Source: Gallibacterium anatis DSM 16844 = F 149 (GTDB lineage: Bacteria; Pseudomonadota; Gammaproteobacteria; Enterobacterales; Pasteurellaceae). Taken from it: a stretch of 64,000 nucleotides of DNA. The position numbers and the translations under genes were made by a program. A model generated the notes under the pieces. That model saw only the letters and a list, made by a program, of their open reading frames with translations. It had not been told where the DNA came from and did not search any database. Positions 30,222 through 40,690 of the stretch are shown here, piece after piece (within the stretch, counting starts at the first letter, position 1; every line of letters begins with the position of its first letter). The stretch lies in the NCBI RefSeq assembly GCF_000379785.1, contig NZ_KB903693.1:1-64000 (forward strand), written 5' to 3'.

Positions 30222-30692
30222 ATGAAATTACAGTTAATTGCCGTCGGTACCAAAATGCCAGCTTGGGTCACTGAAGGATTCACCGAATATCAACGCCGTT
30301 TCCCGAAAGATTTACCTTTGGAGTTGATCGAAATTCCTGCCGGTAAACGTGGCAAAAACGCAGATATTAAACGTATCTTAGAGAAAGAGGGAGAAGCAAT
30401 GTTGGCTGCTTGCGGGAAAAACAGCCTGATTGTCACACTCGATATTCCAGGTAAACCTTGGACAACACCACAACTGGCGCAACAACTTGAAAGCTGGAAA
30501 CAGGACGGTCGTGATGTCTGTTTATTGATCGGCGGACCTGAAGGATTATCCCCCGAATGCAAACAGGCTGCTGAACGCAGCTGGTCACTTTCTGCACTCA
30601 CTATGCCACACCCTTTAGTACGCATTGTAGTTGCAGAAAGTTTATACCGCGCCTGGAGTTTAACCACAAATCATCCTTATCATCGAGAGTAA
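30222..30692 (+). CDS. rlmH: 23S rRNA pseudouridine-1915 N3-methyltransferase RlmH
   Basis: The start is set at ATG 30222 ([20 protein letters not shown]), giving 156 residues (E. coli 155); the in-frame GTG at 30210 lies inside rsfS. RlmH is a small SPOUT methyltransferase with a C-terminal trefoil knot: the SAM-binding [13 protein letters not shown] and the final [17 protein letters not shown] are diagnostic. It methylates pseudouridine 1915 in helix 69 of 23S rRNA in assembled ribosomes. Confidence 0.96.
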   Translation: MKLQLIAVGTKMPAWVTEGFTEYQRRFPKDLPLELIEIPAGKRGKNADIKRILEKEGEAMLAACGKNSLIVTLDIPGKPWTTPQLAQQLESWKQDGRDVCLLIGGPEGLSPECKQAAERSWSLSALTMPHPLVRIVVAESLYRAWSLTTNHPYHRE

Positions 30693-30697
30693 TCCAG

Positions 30698-32608
30698 ATG
30701 AAATTAATGAAATTTTTGCAGGAAAAAGAGACCATCCGCGACAATCAAGCAGAAAGCAATCTGTTTGCGCGCCGTGCATTAATTTCATTTATTGGTGTAC
30801 TGATTCTCACCGGTGTACTTTTAACCAACCTATATCATTTGCAGGTCGTGAATTATGATGCCTACCAAACACGTTCCAACGGTAACCGTATTAAACTGCT
30901 ACCTATTGCCCCAACTCGTGGCATTATTTACGACAGAAATAACAAGATCTTAGCAGAAAACCTCACTTTCTTCGGTTTATATATCGTGCCGGAAAAGGTG
31001 GATAATCTGGAAGAAACCTTCAATCAATTACGGCAAATTGTCGGCTTAACTGATGACGATATTGATGCCTTTAAAAAAGAACGTCGCCGTTCACAACGTT
31101 ATACGCCGATTTTACTAAAAGCGGATTTAAGCGAAGATCAAATTGCGCGCTTTTCCGTAAACCAATATGCATTTCCAAGTTTAGAAGTAAGGCCTTATTT
31201 TAAAAGACATTATCTATATGGCGAGCCACTCACACATATTCTCGGTTATGTTGCACGAATTAATGACCGTGATGTTGAACGCTTGAAACAAGAAGAAAAA
31301 GAAGCCAATTATTCTGGCACACACGACATCGGCAAACTCGGTATTGAACGTTATTATGAAGATGAGCTACACGGTCAAGTCGGTTTTGAAGAGGTAGAAG
31401 TGAACAGTCAAGGTAAAGTGATTCGTAAATTACGTGAACAACCTGCTGTTGCCGGCAAAAATATTCGCTTAACCTTAGATGTTGATTTACAACGTTATAT
31501 TTTCAATCTGCTTGGTGATCAAAAAGCGGCAGTTGTGGTGATGAACCCCAAAGACAGCAGTATTTTGGCGATGGTTTCCACACCAAGTTATGACAATAAT
31601 CTATTTGTAGACGGCATTTCCTATCAAGATTATCAACGATTATTGAATGATCCGGAACGTCCATTATACAGCCGCGCCTTGCAAGGGGCTTATCCACCAG
31701 CATCAACCGTCAAACCTTTCATTGCCGTTTCCGCATTGACAGAGGGTGTTATTACCCCAAACACGACTTTTTATGATCCCGGCTATTTTATGATTCCCAA
31801 TACCAGTAAACGTTTCCGCGATTGGTTAAAAACCGGACACGGTGCCACCAACGTTATCAAAGGGATTACCGAATCTTCCGATACTTTTTTCTATAACGTA
31901 GCTTATCAAATGGGCATTGATCGCCTATCAGACTGGATGACCAAATTTGGTTTCGGACAATCTACCGGCGTTGATATTTTAGAAGAAACCAACGGTGTAA
32001 TGCCAACCAGAACGTGGAAACAGAAACGCTATAAAAAACCGTGGTTTCAAGGAGATACTATCCCGGTTGGCATCGGACAGGGCTACTGGACGGCAACACC
32101 GTTACAGTTAGCAAAAGCATTATCTATTCTGATTAATAACGGCAAAGTTAATACTCCGCATTTAATGCAGGAAATTATCGGTAATCAGGTCGAACATTAT
32201 CAAGATAAACATCAATATCCCGATATTACCGAACCGAATGAGGCTTATTGGAATATTGCAAAACAGGGAATGTACGGCGTAGTCAACAGCCCAAATGGCA
32301 CAGCTCGTAAAGCTTTTGCCGGTACCCCTTACAAAGTGGCTGGTAAATCGGGAACAGCGCAAGTATTCAGTCTAAAAGAGAATGAAACTTATAACTCAAA
32401 AAACTTGTCTAAACACCTGCACGATCACGCTTGGTTTAATGCTTATGCACCATTTAATGATCCAGAGGTAATTGTAACCATTATTATGGAAAACGCTGGC
32501 GGAGGCTCAGGAAATGCCGCACCTATCGTCAGACAAATTTTTGATTATTATTTTGCGCATCAACCACAAACATCCCCAGTTAATCCAAGCGGAGTATCGA
32601 CACAATGA
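30698..32608 (+). CDS. mrdA: Penicillin-binding protein 2 (elongation transpeptidase)
   Basis: The 636-residue class B PBP (E. coli 633) has one N-terminal membrane helix (around residues 27-50), a dimerisation/pedestal domain ([13 protein letters not shown]-like [10 protein letters not shown]) and a transpeptidase domain with the catalytic Ser in [12 protein letters not shown], the SSD motif ([11 protein letters not shown]) and KSGTAQVF. It cross-links peptidoglycan during side-wall growth with RodA and is the mecillinam target. It starts 5 bases after rlmH and overlaps mrdB by 4 bases. Confidence 0.97.
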   Translation: MKLMKFLQEKETIRDNQAESNLFARRALISFIGVLILTGVLLTNLYHLQVVNYDAYQTRSNGNRIKLLPIAPTRGIIYDRNNKILAENLTFFGLYIVPEKVDNLEETFNQLRQIVGLTDDDIDAFKKERRRSQRYTPILLKADLSEDQIARFSVNQYAFPSLEVRPYFKRHYLYGEPLTHILGYVARINDRDVERLKQEEKEANYSGTHDIGKLGIERYYEDELHGQVGFEEVEVNSQGKVIRKLREQPAVAGKNIRLTLDVDLQRYIFNLLGDQKAAVVVMNPKDSSILAMVSTPSYDNNLFVDGISYQDYQRLLNDPERPLYSRALQGAYPPASTVKPFIAVSALTEGVITPNTTFYDPGYFMIPNTSKRFRDWLKTGHGATNVIKGITESSDTFFYNVAYQMGIDRLSDWMTKFGFGQSTGVDILEETNGVMPTRTWKQKRYKKPWFQGDTIPVGIGQGYWTATPLQLAKALSILINNGKVNTPHLMQEIIGNQVEHYQDKHQYPDITEPNEAYWNIAKQGMYGVVNSPNGTARKAFAGTPYKVAGKSGTAQVFSLKENETYNSKNLSKHLHDHAWFNAYAPFNDPEVIVTIIMENAGGGSGNAAPIVRQIFDYYFAHQPQTSPVNPSGVSTQ

Positions 32609-33717
32609 CAGAAAAGCATACAATAACGACTTTGTGGCAGAGATTGCACATTGATTTAAAGCTACTTTTAGGCTTAATAATCGTGGTAATTTATGGTTTA
32701 ATTGTGCTTTACAGTGCTTCAGGTGGCAGTGAAAAAATGTTCGATAATCGAATAATGCAGGTAGCAATGGGGTTTACCGTGCTATTTGTTTTTGCACAAC
32801 TGCCGCCCCGCTTCTATCAAAAATTAGCACCGTACTTATATTTAGTCGGTATTATCTTGTTGATTTTGGTAGATTTAATCGGTACAACCAGTAAAGGCGC
32901 ACAACGCTGGTTGGATTTAGGGCTGTTTCGCTTTCAGCCGTCGGAACTGATAAAATTGTCAGTGCCGTTAATGGTGGCGACTTTTTTAGGTAAACGGCAA
33001 TTACCGCCCAGCTTCGGCAATACTATCATTGCCTTAGCCTTAATTATTGCACCTACTTTATTGGTAGCAATACAACCCGATTTGGGAACCTCTATTCTTG
33101 TTGCTGCATCTGGCATTTTTGTGGTGTTTCTTGCTGGAATGAGTTGGAAGTTAATAGCGACAGCTGTTATTGGCGTTGCTGGTTTTATTCCCGTGTTATG
33201 GTTTTACTTAATGCACGATTACCAAAAAACACGGGTATTAACCCTGCTTGATCCTGAAAAAGATCCTTTAGGTGCAGGGTATCACATTATTCAATCAAAA
33301 ATCGCTATCGGTTCAGGAGGTTTGTTCGGTAAAGGTTGGATGATGGGAACACAATCTCAGTTAGAATTTCTGCCTGAACCTCATACTGACTTTATTTTTG
33401 CAGTATTAAGTGAAGAGTACGGATTAATTGGGATTATCGTTTTATTAATCATTTACTTATTTATTATTGGGAGAGGATTAATCATTGGTGCGAAAGCACA
33501 AGACGCCTTCGGTCGAATTTTGACCGGCGCTTTAACATTGATATTCTTTGTTTATGTCTTTGTTAATATTGGTATGGTGAGTGGTATTTTGCCTGTTGTT
33601 GGTGTTCCATTACCGCTAGTCAGCTACGGTGGAACATCGTTTGTGACATTAATGGCTAGTTTCGGCTTAATTATGTCAATTCATACACATCGACGAATGC
33701 TTTCTCATGGAAGCTAA
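32605..33717 (+). CDS. mrdB: Peptidoglycan glycosyltransferase RodA
   Basis: The 370-residue SEDS polytopic protein (E. coli 370) has about ten membrane helices. Conserved motifs are [25 protein letters not shown], the catalytic-loop region [17 protein letters not shown] and the terminal PLVSYGGTS. RodA polymerises lipid II into glycan strands, working with PBP2 and MreB. The ATGA overlap with mrdA indicates translational coupling. Confidence 0.97.
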   Translation: MTEKHTITTLWQRLHIDLKLLLGLIIVVIYGLIVLYSASGGSEKMFDNRIMQVAMGFTVLFVFAQLPPRFYQKLAPYLYLVGIILLILVDLIGTTSKGAQRWLDLGLFRFQPSELIKLSVPLMVATFLGKRQLPPSFGNTIIALALIIAPTLLVAIQPDLGTSILVAASGIFVVFLAGMSWKLIATAVIGVAGFIPVLWFYLMHDYQKTRVLTLLDPEKDPLGAGYHIIQSKIAIGSGGLFGKGWMMGTQSQLEFLPEPHTDFIFAVLSEEYGLIGIIVLLIIYLFIIGRGLIIGAKAQDAFGRILTGALTLIFFVYVFVNIGMVSGILPVVGVPLPLVSYGGTSFVTLMASFGLIMSIHTHRRMLSHGS

Positions 33718-33760
33718 TTTCCATTTGAGCAATCAAAGAAAGTTAGGGAACATATTTAAT

Positions 33761-34597
33761 ATGAAACTAAAGAAACATTTTGCTATGTTGGCTATTTTGC
33801 TTTTTCTTTTTCAAAGTTCTTTTGCAATAGCCAAAACAGGAATTCATAACGAAACGAAAAAAATTTATGGTATTGCCGGTCCGAAACTGCAATATCATCC
33901 TAAAAAAACAAAAAGTAAAACTTACACCGTCAAAGGAGTACGTTATCGCACAGTGACCACAAAAGAGGCGAAAACCTATGCCAAGCAAGGTAAAGCCAGT
34001 TTTTATCATCCTAAATTTGTGGGACAAAGAACCTCCAGCGGTGAAGTTTATAATGAGAAACTGTTTACTGCCGCACATAAAACATTGCCTTTAAACAGTT
34101 ATGTGTTGGTAACAAATTTACGCAATCACAAAAAAGTGGTTGTCAGAATTAATGATCGAGGTCCGTTTCATTCAAACCGGATTATTGATCTATCAAAAGC
34201 AGCTGCCAAAGAATTGGGAATGACCGGTCACGGCGTTGCTAATGTAAAACTTGATATGGTAATTATTGACCGTAACGGTAATCTCTCCGGCAAAGGTGGG
34301 AAAACACTTATTGCTTCCCGTCTTAATACACAAGGAGAGAACAGCGTTATTGTTAATAACCAAAGGGTAAGCAAACAATTTAGATTGACTGCCAATAACA
34401 TCGTAAGCAAAGAGAAAGCTGAACAGCTAATTTCTGCATTAGCCATTGATGATGTCAAAACAGAAATTACCCAAGAGGGGGATAAATATAATATTCACTT
34501 TGGGCCTGTTCGTGACCAAGATAAAGTAAACAGCATCAAACTCGCTTTTTCTCGTTTACAGACGGAGGATAGTCAACTCTATACTTATCGCTACTAA
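33761..34597 (+). CDS. rlpA: RlpA family septal-ring protein (double-psi barrel plus SPOR)
   Basis: The preferred start is ATG 33761, which gives a clean Sec signal peptide (MKLKKHFAMLAILLFLFQSS, cleavage after FAIA) and 278 residues; an upstream ATG at 33707 overlaps mrdB and would bury the signal. The RlpA double-psi barrel follows (GKASFYHPKFVGQRTSSGE, VRINDRGPFHSNRIIDLS), with the Asp and His expected for lytic transglycosylase activity. The last ~75 residues form a SPOR domain that binds denuded glycan at the septum. The signal peptide has no lipobox Cys, so the protein is probably periplasmic rather than a lipoprotein as in E. coli. Confidence 0.88.
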   Translation: MKLKKHFAMLAILLFLFQSSFAIAKTGIHNETKKIYGIAGPKLQYHPKKTKSKTYTVKGVRYRTVTTKEAKTYAKQGKASFYHPKFVGQRTSSGEVYNEKLFTAAHKTLPLNSYVLVTNLRNHKKVVVRINDRGPFHSNRIIDLSKAAAKELGMTGHGVANVKLDMVIIDRNGNLSGKGGKTLIASRLNTQGENSVIVNNQRVSKQFRLTANNIVSKEKAEQLISALAIDDVKTEITQEGDKYNIHFGPVRDQDKVNSIKLAFSRLQTEDSQLYTYRY

Positions 34598-34619
34598 TTA
34601 ACGTTGTAAGGATGAAAAA

Positions 34620-35804
34620 ATGTCGTTGTATTCTAAAAAACTGAAAAAACTCGCCTTTGCCGGTTTACTCGGTTTTTCCAGTATCTCTGTTGCTTTTGCG
34701 GAAGGTCTTTATGATATTGCTCCACCGCAAATTAACGCACAAACCTATATCTTGATGGATTACAATAGCGGTGCCGTGTTGGCGGCACTCAACCCAGATC
34801 AGAAACATTATCCGGCATCATTAACCAAAATGATGACAAGTTATGTTATCGGTCAAGCCTTGAAAGAGGGAAGAATCCATAATACCGATATGGTAACGAT
34901 TGACGAAGAATCTTGGGGGAAAAATTTCCCGGGATCATCCAAAATGTTTTTGAATGTCAATCAACAAGTTTCCGTTGCCGACTTAAATCGTGGCATTATT
35001 ATTGCCTCCGGAAATGATGCCTGCGTGGCAATGGCAAAATATTTGGCAGGATCGCAAGCAAACTTCATCAATATGATGAACCAATATGTTGACCAATTCG
35101 GCTTAAAGAATACACACTTTGAAACCGTACACGGTCTTGATCACGAAAACCAATACTCCACCTCACGTGATATGGCACTTATCGGTGCACAAATTATTCG
35201 TGATTTGCCGGAAGAGTATCATATTTATGCCGAAAAAGAGTTCACCTTCAACAACATTAAACAACCTAACCGTAACGGCTTATTATGGGACAAAAATCTC
35301 ACCGTTGATGGCTTAAAAACCGGACATACCGATGAAGCAGGTTATAATTTAGTCGCTTCCGCAGTTAACAATAATATGCGTTTAATCTCGGTGGTTATGG
35401 GTGTCAACTCGTTTAAAGGCCGTGAAATTGAAAGCAAAAAACTATTGCAATGGGGCTTCGCCAATTTTGAGAATGTGAAACCGCTCGCTGCTAATCAAGT
35501 TGTTTCCGAACAGCCGGTTTATTACGGTAAAGAGGGCAAAATCAAGCTCGGTACACTTTCCGATGTTTATTTAGTTATTCCAAAAGGCAAAAGCCAAGCG
35601 GTTAAAGCACGTTATCAGCTTAATCAAAAATTCCTTGAAGCACCTTTAAAACAGGGACAAGTTGTCGGTTCTATCGTTTATCAACTTGATGGTAAAGATA
35701 TTCAAAAAGCCGATCTTCAAGTAATGAACAATGTTGAAGAAGCCGGTTTCTTTGGCAAAGCGTGGGACTGGCTGGTGCTTACAGTAAAAAGTATGTTTAG
35801 TTAG
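34620..35804 (+). CDS. dacA: D-alanyl-D-alanine carboxypeptidase (PBP5/6 type)
   Basis: The 394-residue protein has a signal peptide (about residues 1-27, ending SVAFA) and a serine-peptidase S11 domain with the motifs ASLTKMM (SxxK), ASGNDACV (SxN) and LKTGHTDEAG (KTG). A beta-sandwich domain and a C-terminal amphipathic membrane anchor (GKAWDWLVLTVKSMF) follow. It trims the terminal D-Ala from peptidoglycan pentapeptides at the outer face of the inner membrane. It starts after TAAGGATG, 22 bases from rlpA, at the end of the elongation cluster. Confidence 0.95.
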   Translation: MSLYSKKLKKLAFAGLLGFSSISVAFAEGLYDIAPPQINAQTYILMDYNSGAVLAALNPDQKHYPASLTKMMTSYVIGQALKEGRIHNTDMVTIDEESWGKNFPGSSKMFLNVNQQVSVADLNRGIIIASGNDACVAMAKYLAGSQANFINMMNQYVDQFGLKNTHFETVHGLDHENQYSTSRDMALIGAQIIRDLPEEYHIYAEKEFTFNNIKQPNRNGLLWDKNLTVDGLKTGHTDEAGYNLVASAVNNNMRLISVVMGVNSFKGREIESKKLLQWGFANFENVKPLAANQVVSEQPVYYGKEGKIKLGTLSDVYLVIPKGKSQAVKARYQLNQKFLEAPLKQGQVVGSIVYQLDGKDIQKADLQVMNNVEEAGFFGKAWDWLVLTVKSMFS

Positions 35805-35851
35805 ATAAGTCTTCCTTAACACTTTTTTAACACCACGACTTGAAATTTTGC

Positions 35852-35877
35852 TAACCCACCTTATTTAGGGTGGGTTA
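35852..35877 (+). terminator. Hairpin after dacA, possible weak terminator
   Basis: TAACCCACC (35852-35860) pairs perfectly with GGTGGGTTA (35869-35877), about 45 bases after the dacA stop. The T run is poor, so termination may be partial. Confidence 0.55.
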
Positions 35878-36020
35878 AATACCATTATCTGTTGGATGTT
35901 TTAATTTGCAGAATAACGCTCAGAGCGTTGTACAGCTATTTTTAAAAATGACCTTTTGCTGTCGTGAATGGCAAGGTTAATCGGCATCCAAAGATAAAAT
36001 CAATGTTAAGAGAGGAAATT

Positions 36021-36296
36021 ATGCAACAACAAGAACAACCAAAACTTAAAGATTTACTCGAATTCCCGTGTGATTTCCCATATAAAGTTGTTGGGCTTGC
36101 ACATCCGGAACTTACCGATCGTGTCCTTGCCGTCGTACAACAGCACGCACCGGGCGATTACAGTCCGTCTGTAAAGCCAAGCCGTAATGGTAAATATCAC
36201 TCGGTTTCGATCACCATCAACGCACAAAATATTGAACAGGTGGAACGTTTATATAAAGAATTGGCTGAAATTGAATTGGTCAAAATGGTGTTATAA
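36021..36296 (+). CDS. ybeD: YbeD/DUF493 family protein, lipoate operon
   Basis: The start is set at ATG 36021, right after the strong RBS AGAGGAAATT, giving 91 residues (E. coli YbeD 87). The core [23 protein letters not shown] and [22 protein letters not shown] give an ACT-like ferredoxin fold. The biochemical role is not established; the fold suggests ligand-responsive regulation. It sits directly in front of lipB, as in E. coli and Haemophilus. Confidence 0.88.
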   Translation: MQQQEQPKLKDLLEFPCDFPYKVVGLAHPELTDRVLAVVQQHAPGDYSPSVKPSRNGKYHSVSITINAQNIEQVERLYKELAEIELVKMVL

Positions 36297-36309
36297 CCAA
36301 GGTCGCATT

Positions 36310-37020
36310 ATGGGAAGTACAATAGAACAGATTGAACAAAAAGTGATTATTCGTCAGCTTGGCGTACAACCTTACGATACGATTTGGCACCGTATGCAAC
36401 AATTCACTGATCAGCGTACTGCCGATACGATTGATGAAATTTGGTTAGTGCAACATCCACCGGTGTTTACCCAAGGTCAGGCAGGTAAACCGGAACATAT
36501 TCTAACCAAAACCAACATTCCTATCGTTCAATCCGACCGTGGCGGGCAAGTTACCTACCACGGACCGGGACAACAAGTGATGTACATTCTGGTTGATATT
36601 AAACGCCGCAAAGCGATTGATAAATTATCCGGTAAAGAATCGCCGCTTTCAGTAAGAGATTTAGTTACCGATCTGGAACAATGCGTAGTGAACACGCTGG
36701 CTGATTACGGCATTGAAGGCTATCCAAAACCGGATGCACCGGGTGTTTATATCAACGGCAAGAAAATCTGTTCTCTCGGCTTACGTATCCGCAAAGGTTG
36801 CTCATTCCACGGATTAGCCTTTAATATTCATATGGATCTTTCGCCGTTTCATAACATTAATCCTTGCGGCTATGCCGGCTTGGAAATGTGTCAACTACAA
36901 GATTTTGTTAAAGAACCTATTACCTGTGCCGACGTTGCACCTAAATTAATCGAACATTTCACCCGTTTAATCGGCTATCAACAATTCACTTTTGTCGATG
37001 GTCTGGACAACACACAATAA
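36310..37020 (+). CDS. lipB: Octanoyl-ACP:protein octanoyltransferase LipB
   Basis: The start at ATG 36310 ([20 protein letters not shown]) gives 236 residues; the frame is open further upstream but that part overlaps ybeD. Motifs are [13 protein letters not shown], the active-site region [18 protein letters not shown], and [23 protein letters not shown] with the catalytic Lys and the Cys pocket. LipB transfers octanoate from ACP to lipoyl domains of pyruvate and oxoglutarate dehydrogenases. lipA follows after 9 bases. Confidence 0.96.
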   Translation: MGSTIEQIEQKVIIRQLGVQPYDTIWHRMQQFTDQRTADTIDEIWLVQHPPVFTQGQAGKPEHILTKTNIPIVQSDRGGQVTYHGPGQQVMYILVDIKRRKAIDKLSGKESPLSVRDLVTDLEQCVVNTLADYGIEGYPKPDAPGVYINGKKICSLGLRIRKGCSFHGLAFNIHMDLSPFHNINPCGYAGLEMCQLQDFVKEPITCADVAPKLIEHFTRLIGYQQFTFVDGLDNTQ

Positions 37021-37029
37021 GGAAAAAAT

Positions 37030-37992
37030 ATGGGCACTCCGTTTAAAATGGAACGTGGCGTTAAATATCGTGATGCCGCTAAGACTTCAATTATTCCGGT
37101 AAAAAATATTGATCCGAACCAAGAGCTGTTACCCAAGCCGGAATGGATGAAAATTAAACTGCCGGCGAATACCGAAAAAATCTTAAATATCAAAAAAGCA
37201 ATGCGTAAAAACGGCTTGAACTCTGTATGCGAAGAGGCTTCTTGCCCGAACCTGGCTGAATGCTTCCATCACGGCACTGCAACTTTTATGATTTTAGGCG
37301 CAATCTGTACTCGTCGCTGCCCGTTCTGTGATGTAGCACACGGCAAACCGTTACCACCTGATCCGGAAGAACCAAAAAAATTGGCACAAACTATTCACGA
37401 TATGGGGTTACGCTATGTGGTTATCACGTCTGTCGATCGTGATGATCTTCGTGACGGTGGAGCCGGTCATTTTGCCGAATGCGTGAAAGAAATCCGCGCC
37501 TTAAATCCAAACATTAAAATTGAAATTTTAGTGCCGGATTTCCGTGGGCGTATCGAGGTTGCACTGGAAAAATTAGCGCAAAATCCACCTGATGTTTTCA
37601 ACCACAACCTAGAAAATATTCCTCGCCTATATAAAGAAGTTCGTCCCGGTGCCGATTATCAATGGTCTTTACGCCTATTACGCGAATTTAAACAGATGTT
37701 CCCAAATATTCCGACCAAATCCGGATTAATGGTTGGCTTAGGAGAAACCAACGAAGAAATTTTGCAAGTAATGCAAGATTTACGCGATAACGGCGTCACT
37801 ATGTTGACATTAGGTCAATATTTACAACCAAGTCGCCACCACCTGCCGGTCGCACGTTATGTGCCACCAAGTGAATTTGACGAATTCAGAAGCAAAGCAA
37901 AAGCGATGGGCTTTGAACACGCTGCTTGCGGGCCTTTCGTTCGTTCATCCTATCACGCTGACTTACAGGCAAAAGGCGTAGAAGTTAAATAA
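37030..37992 (+). CDS. lipA: Lipoyl synthase LipA
   Basis: The 320-residue radical-SAM enzyme (E. coli 321) has the auxiliary cluster cysteines [12 protein letters not shown], the radical-SAM CTRRCPFC motif and the C-terminal [10 protein letters not shown] containing the auxiliary-cluster Ser. It inserts two sulfur atoms into protein-bound octanoyl groups to make lipoate. It starts after AAGGAAAA and is the last gene of ybeD-lipB-lipA. Confidence 0.97.
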   Translation: MGTPFKMERGVKYRDAAKTSIIPVKNIDPNQELLPKPEWMKIKLPANTEKILNIKKAMRKNGLNSVCEEASCPNLAECFHHGTATFMILGAICTRRCPFCDVAHGKPLPPDPEEPKKLAQTIHDMGLRYVVITSVDRDDLRDGGAGHFAECVKEIRALNPNIKIEILVPDFRGRIEVALEKLAQNPPDVFNHNLENIPRLYKEVRPGADYQWSLRLLREFKQMFPNIPTKSGLMVGLGETNEEILQVMQDLRDNGVTMLTLGQYLQPSRHHLPVARYVPPSEFDEFRSKAKAMGFEHAACGPFVRSSYHADLQAKGVEVK

Positions 37993-37998
37993 TTTCAT

Positions 37999-38030
37999 TA
38001 ATGATGGGCAGAACAAGCTGTCCATCATTA
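37999..38030 (+). terminator. Hairpin after lipA
   Basis: TAATGATGGGCA (37999-38010) pairs with TGTCCATCATTA (38019-38030) with one G-U pair. It lies 6 bases after the lipA stop with no clear T run, so it is a weak or Rho-assisted terminator. Confidence 0.55.
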
Positions 38031-38047
38031 TGACAAAATTTCCTTTT

Positions 38048-38063
38048 TTCGATCCGCCTCACA
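38048..38063 (+). promoter_or_regulatory. CRP-S (Sxy-dependent) competence site of comM
   Basis: TTCGATCCGCCTCACA (38048-38063), flanked by T and A runs, fits the Pasteurellaceae CRP-S pattern TGCGA-N6-TCGCA at 8 of 10 fixed positions, with one CRP-N-like half (TCACA). A possible -10 TATGCT lies at 38104-38109. In H. influenzae comM belongs to the Sxy/CRP competence regulon, which supports the call. Confidence 0.7.
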
Positions 38064-38136
38064 AAATTGCTCACAACATTTTTCTGTATTTGCATTTTTT
38101 CTCTATGCTTGCTCTTATTTTGCATTGAGGAATGTT

Positions 38137-39666
38137 ATGTCATTAGCAGTTGTTTACAGCCGCGCCTCTATCGGAGTGCAGGCACCATTAATCACGATCG
38201 AAGTTCATATGAGTAACGGCGCGCCGGGATTAACCTTGGTCGGCTTACCGGAAACCACCGTAAAAGAAGCAAGAGATCGTGTCCGCAGTGCATTAATCAA
38301 TGCTAATTTTGTCTATCCGACACAACGCATTACCATCAATCTGGCACCGGCGGATCTGCCGAAAGAGGGCGGGCGCTTTGATCTTCCCATCGCCTTAGGC
38401 ATTTTGGCAGCTTCCGGGCAAATCGATGCTAAGCGGTTACAATCTTTCGAATTTGTCGGTGAACTGGCACTTACCGGAAATTTACGTGGCGTACAAGGCG
38501 TTATTCCGGCTATTTTGGCGGCGAATAACGCAAAACGTGAATTAATTATTGCTAAACAGAACGCACAAGAAGCAACATTAGTTGCCAATGCTCAAACTTA
38601 CTTTGCCACCTCATTATTGGACGTTGTCGCCTTTCTGAATCAACAACAAAAATTACCGATTGCACAACAATTACCGCCACTATCCCATTCTGAAAACACA
38701 CATTTATTAGATATGACGGATATCATCGGGCAACAACACGCTAAACGGGCATTGCTCATTGCCGCCGCCGGACAGCATAATCTACTGTTTTTAGGGCCGC
38801 CCGGCACCGGCAAAACAATGCTGGCGAGTCGTTTAACCACTTTGTTACCGGAAATGACGGAACAGGAAGCAATTGAAACCGCTGCAATTAACAGTCTGGT
38901 TCAACATCGTTTGGATTATCATTATTGGAAACAACGCCCTTTTCGCTCACCCCATCACAGTGCGTCAATGGCAGCATTAGTTGGTGGCGGCACTATTCCT
39001 AAACCGGGAGAAATTTCCCTTGCCCATAATGGCGTGCTTTTTTTGGACGAATTGCCTGAGTTTGATCGCAAAGTACTTGATGCCTTACGGGAACCGCTGG
39101 AAAGTGGCGAAATCGTGATCTCACGTACAGCGGCAAAAGTCACTTTCCCGGCAAAATTTCAACTCATTGCCGCAATGAACCCAAGCCCGACAGGGCATTA
39201 CCAAGGCACACATAACCGCACCTCGCCGCAACAGATTATGCGCTACCTTAATCGGTTATCCGGTCCATTTCTTGACCGCTTTGATCTGTCAATTGAAGTG
39301 CCGTTACTGCCACAAGGTACTTTGCAACAATTACCTAAAGACGAAAACAGCAGTGAAAAATTAAAACAGATCGTCATCCGAGTAAGGGAGAAACAACTCT
39401 CTCGCAGTGGAAAAATCAATGCGCACTTATCCGGCAAAGAGATCGAAAAATATTGCAAATTAAACCAAGATGATGCGATTTTTCTTGAAAACGCCCTGAA
39501 TAAACTTGGACTTTCCGTCAGAGCTTATCATCGTATTTTGCGTGTTTCCCGCACCATCGCCGATCTCGCCGAAGAAACTGAAATCCAACGCGCTCACCTC
39601 GCCGAAGCTTTGGGTTATCGTGCTATGGACAGGTTATTACAACGTTTAACGGCAGGGATGATTTAA
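38137..39666 (+). CDS. comM: ComM/YifB AAA+ branch-migration helicase
   Basis: The start is set at ATG 38137 (MSLAVVYSRASIGVQAPLIT), 7-10 bases after TTGAGGAA, giving 509 residues (H. influenzae ComM 509). An N-terminal Lon-protease-like ChlI domain (GLTLVGLPETTVKEARDRVR) is followed by a Mg-chelatase-type AAA+ domain with Walker A GPPGTGKTML, Walker B VLFLDELPEF, and a C-terminal helical domain (LSVRAYHRILRVSRTIADL). ComM extends D-loops by branch migration during natural transformation. The CRP-S site in front suggests competence control. Its stop overlaps the convergent LysR gene by 4 bases. Confidence 0.95.
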   Translation: MSLAVVYSRASIGVQAPLITIEVHMSNGAPGLTLVGLPETTVKEARDRVRSALINANFVYPTQRITINLAPADLPKEGGRFDLPIALGILAASGQIDAKRLQSFEFVGELALTGNLRGVQGVIPAILAANNAKRELIIAKQNAQEATLVANAQTYFATSLLDVVAFLNQQQKLPIAQQLPPLSHSENTHLLDMTDIIGQQHAKRALLIAAAGQHNLLFLGPPGTGKTMLASRLTTLLPEMTEQEAIETAAINSLVQHRLDYHYWKQRPFRSPHHSASMAALVGGGTIPKPGEISLAHNGVLFLDELPEFDRKVLDALREPLESGEIVISRTAAKVTFPAKFQLIAAMNPSPTGHYQGTHNRTSPQQIMRYLNRLSGPFLDRFDLSIEVPLLPQGTLQQLPKDENSSEKLKQIVIRVREKQLSRSGKINAHLSGKEIEKYCKLNQDDAIFLENALNKLGLSVRAYHRILRVSRTIADLAEETEIQRAHLAEALGYRAMDRLLQRLTAGMI

Positions 39667-40574
39667 ATATTTTTATTCGGGAAATGGTAATCCAGTACCT
39701 CTCGAATAATTTTCATAAGTTCTATTTGTAATCGGCTCGGGATAGTTTTACTACTGACAGCCATATAAAGATCACAAGGTAATTCTGGTTTTTTTATTGG
39801 AATAGCACATAAATCTTCATACTGATTTTTAAATGAAAGTGTCATTGGTAATAAAATCGCGTTGCCGATTCCATCATTCACTAAATCCAAGATTAATTCC
39901 TTGCTATCCACCTCCATAATAATATTGCTCTTCTTATGCAGTTTTGCCATTTCTGTATCGAAGAGTTGTCTAAACGTATTATTCTGGCTTGGAAGTACTA
40001 AAGGTATTGTTTCCAAATCCTCAGTTGTAATAAAAGTTTTGCCGATTAAAGCAGGATTATCTTTTCTCGCAATTAACATTAATTGCACTTTAATCAATAA
40101 TTCATAATCAATATTTTTTAAAAAAGTCGGATTATGTAATAAAGCAACGCTTAAACGATCTATAGTCAAACGCTCCAATAAATCTCTAGTCAAACCTTCA
40201 TTAACAACTAAATTAGCTTCAGGTAGCCTCTGATAAAATAGACGAATAATATCTCTTGCCAATAACTTAGAAAGTGTAGGTGGAATGCCTAAAGCAATAG
40301 ATCCTCTAATTTTCCCCTTTGTTGGACTTAGATCTTCTTTCAACATTTCTATCTGATGACTAATTTGGTAGCAATGCTTGAGTAAAATCTGTCCTGCTTC
40401 AGTTGTCTTCACTCCGCGTCCATTTCTTATTAATAAACTTCTGCCCAATTCAACCTCCAGTTGGCGTACATAACGGCTCAATAAAGGTTGAGCAACATCA
40501 AGCTCATCAGCTGCCCTAGTGTAACTGTTTAATTCCGCTACTTTAGCAAAATAGAGTAATTGCTTTAATTCCAC
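39663..40574 (-). CDS. LysR-family regulator of the adjacent pyrone-dicarboxylate gene cluster
   Basis: The start is placed at GTG 40574 (read as MELKQLLYFAKVAELNSYTR), giving 303 residues, the normal LysR size; the open frame continues upstream but without family similarity. The winged helix-turn-helix spans residues 1-60 (AADELDVAQPLLSRYVRQLE), followed by a two-lobe substrate-binding domain (GSIALGIPPTLSKLLA). It is divergent from the galD-type gene across about 115 bases, the classic arrangement for an activator of its neighbour. LigR of Sphingobium, which controls the protocatechuate-4,5 genes, is also a LysR protein. The inducer is unknown, probably a pathway acid. Confidence 0.8.
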   Translation of the reverse strand: MELKQLLYFAKVAELNSYTRAADELDVAQPLLSRYVRQLEVELGRSLLIRNGRGVKTTEAGQILLKHCYQISHQIEMLKEDLSPTKGKIRGSIALGIPPTLSKLLARDIIRLFYQRLPEANLVVNEGLTRDLLERLTIDRLSVALLHNPTFLKNIDYELLIKVQLMLIARKDNPALIGKTFITTEDLETIPLVLPSQNNTFRQLFDTEMAKLHKKSNIIMEVDSKELILDLVNDGIGNAILLPMTLSFKNQYEDLCAIPIKKPELPCDLYMAVSSKTIPSRLQIELMKIIREVLDYHFPNKNI

Positions 40575-40690
40575 CTGAATACCTATCAAATTAGTTATAA
40601 CAGGAAGACAGTTTATCAACTTTTTAATAGTTATTCGAGTCCATAAAATGAACTCATTCCAGATAACATAGATAGAGAGGTGGATTAAAA
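40575..40690. promoter_or_regulatory. Divergent LysR-galD control region
   Basis: The 116-base gap should hold both promoters and the LysR site. The only clear dyad is GTTATAAC (40594-40601); TTATTCGAGTCC/GAACTCATTCC-like elements near 40628-40658 are imperfect. An RBS GAGAGG precedes the galD-type start. No operator can be assigned firmly. Confidence 0.45.

Noticed and set aside
36187-36309. N-terminal extension of LipB by 41 codons
   Set aside because: It overlaps ybeD in another frame and has no similarity to LipB; the family start is at 36310.
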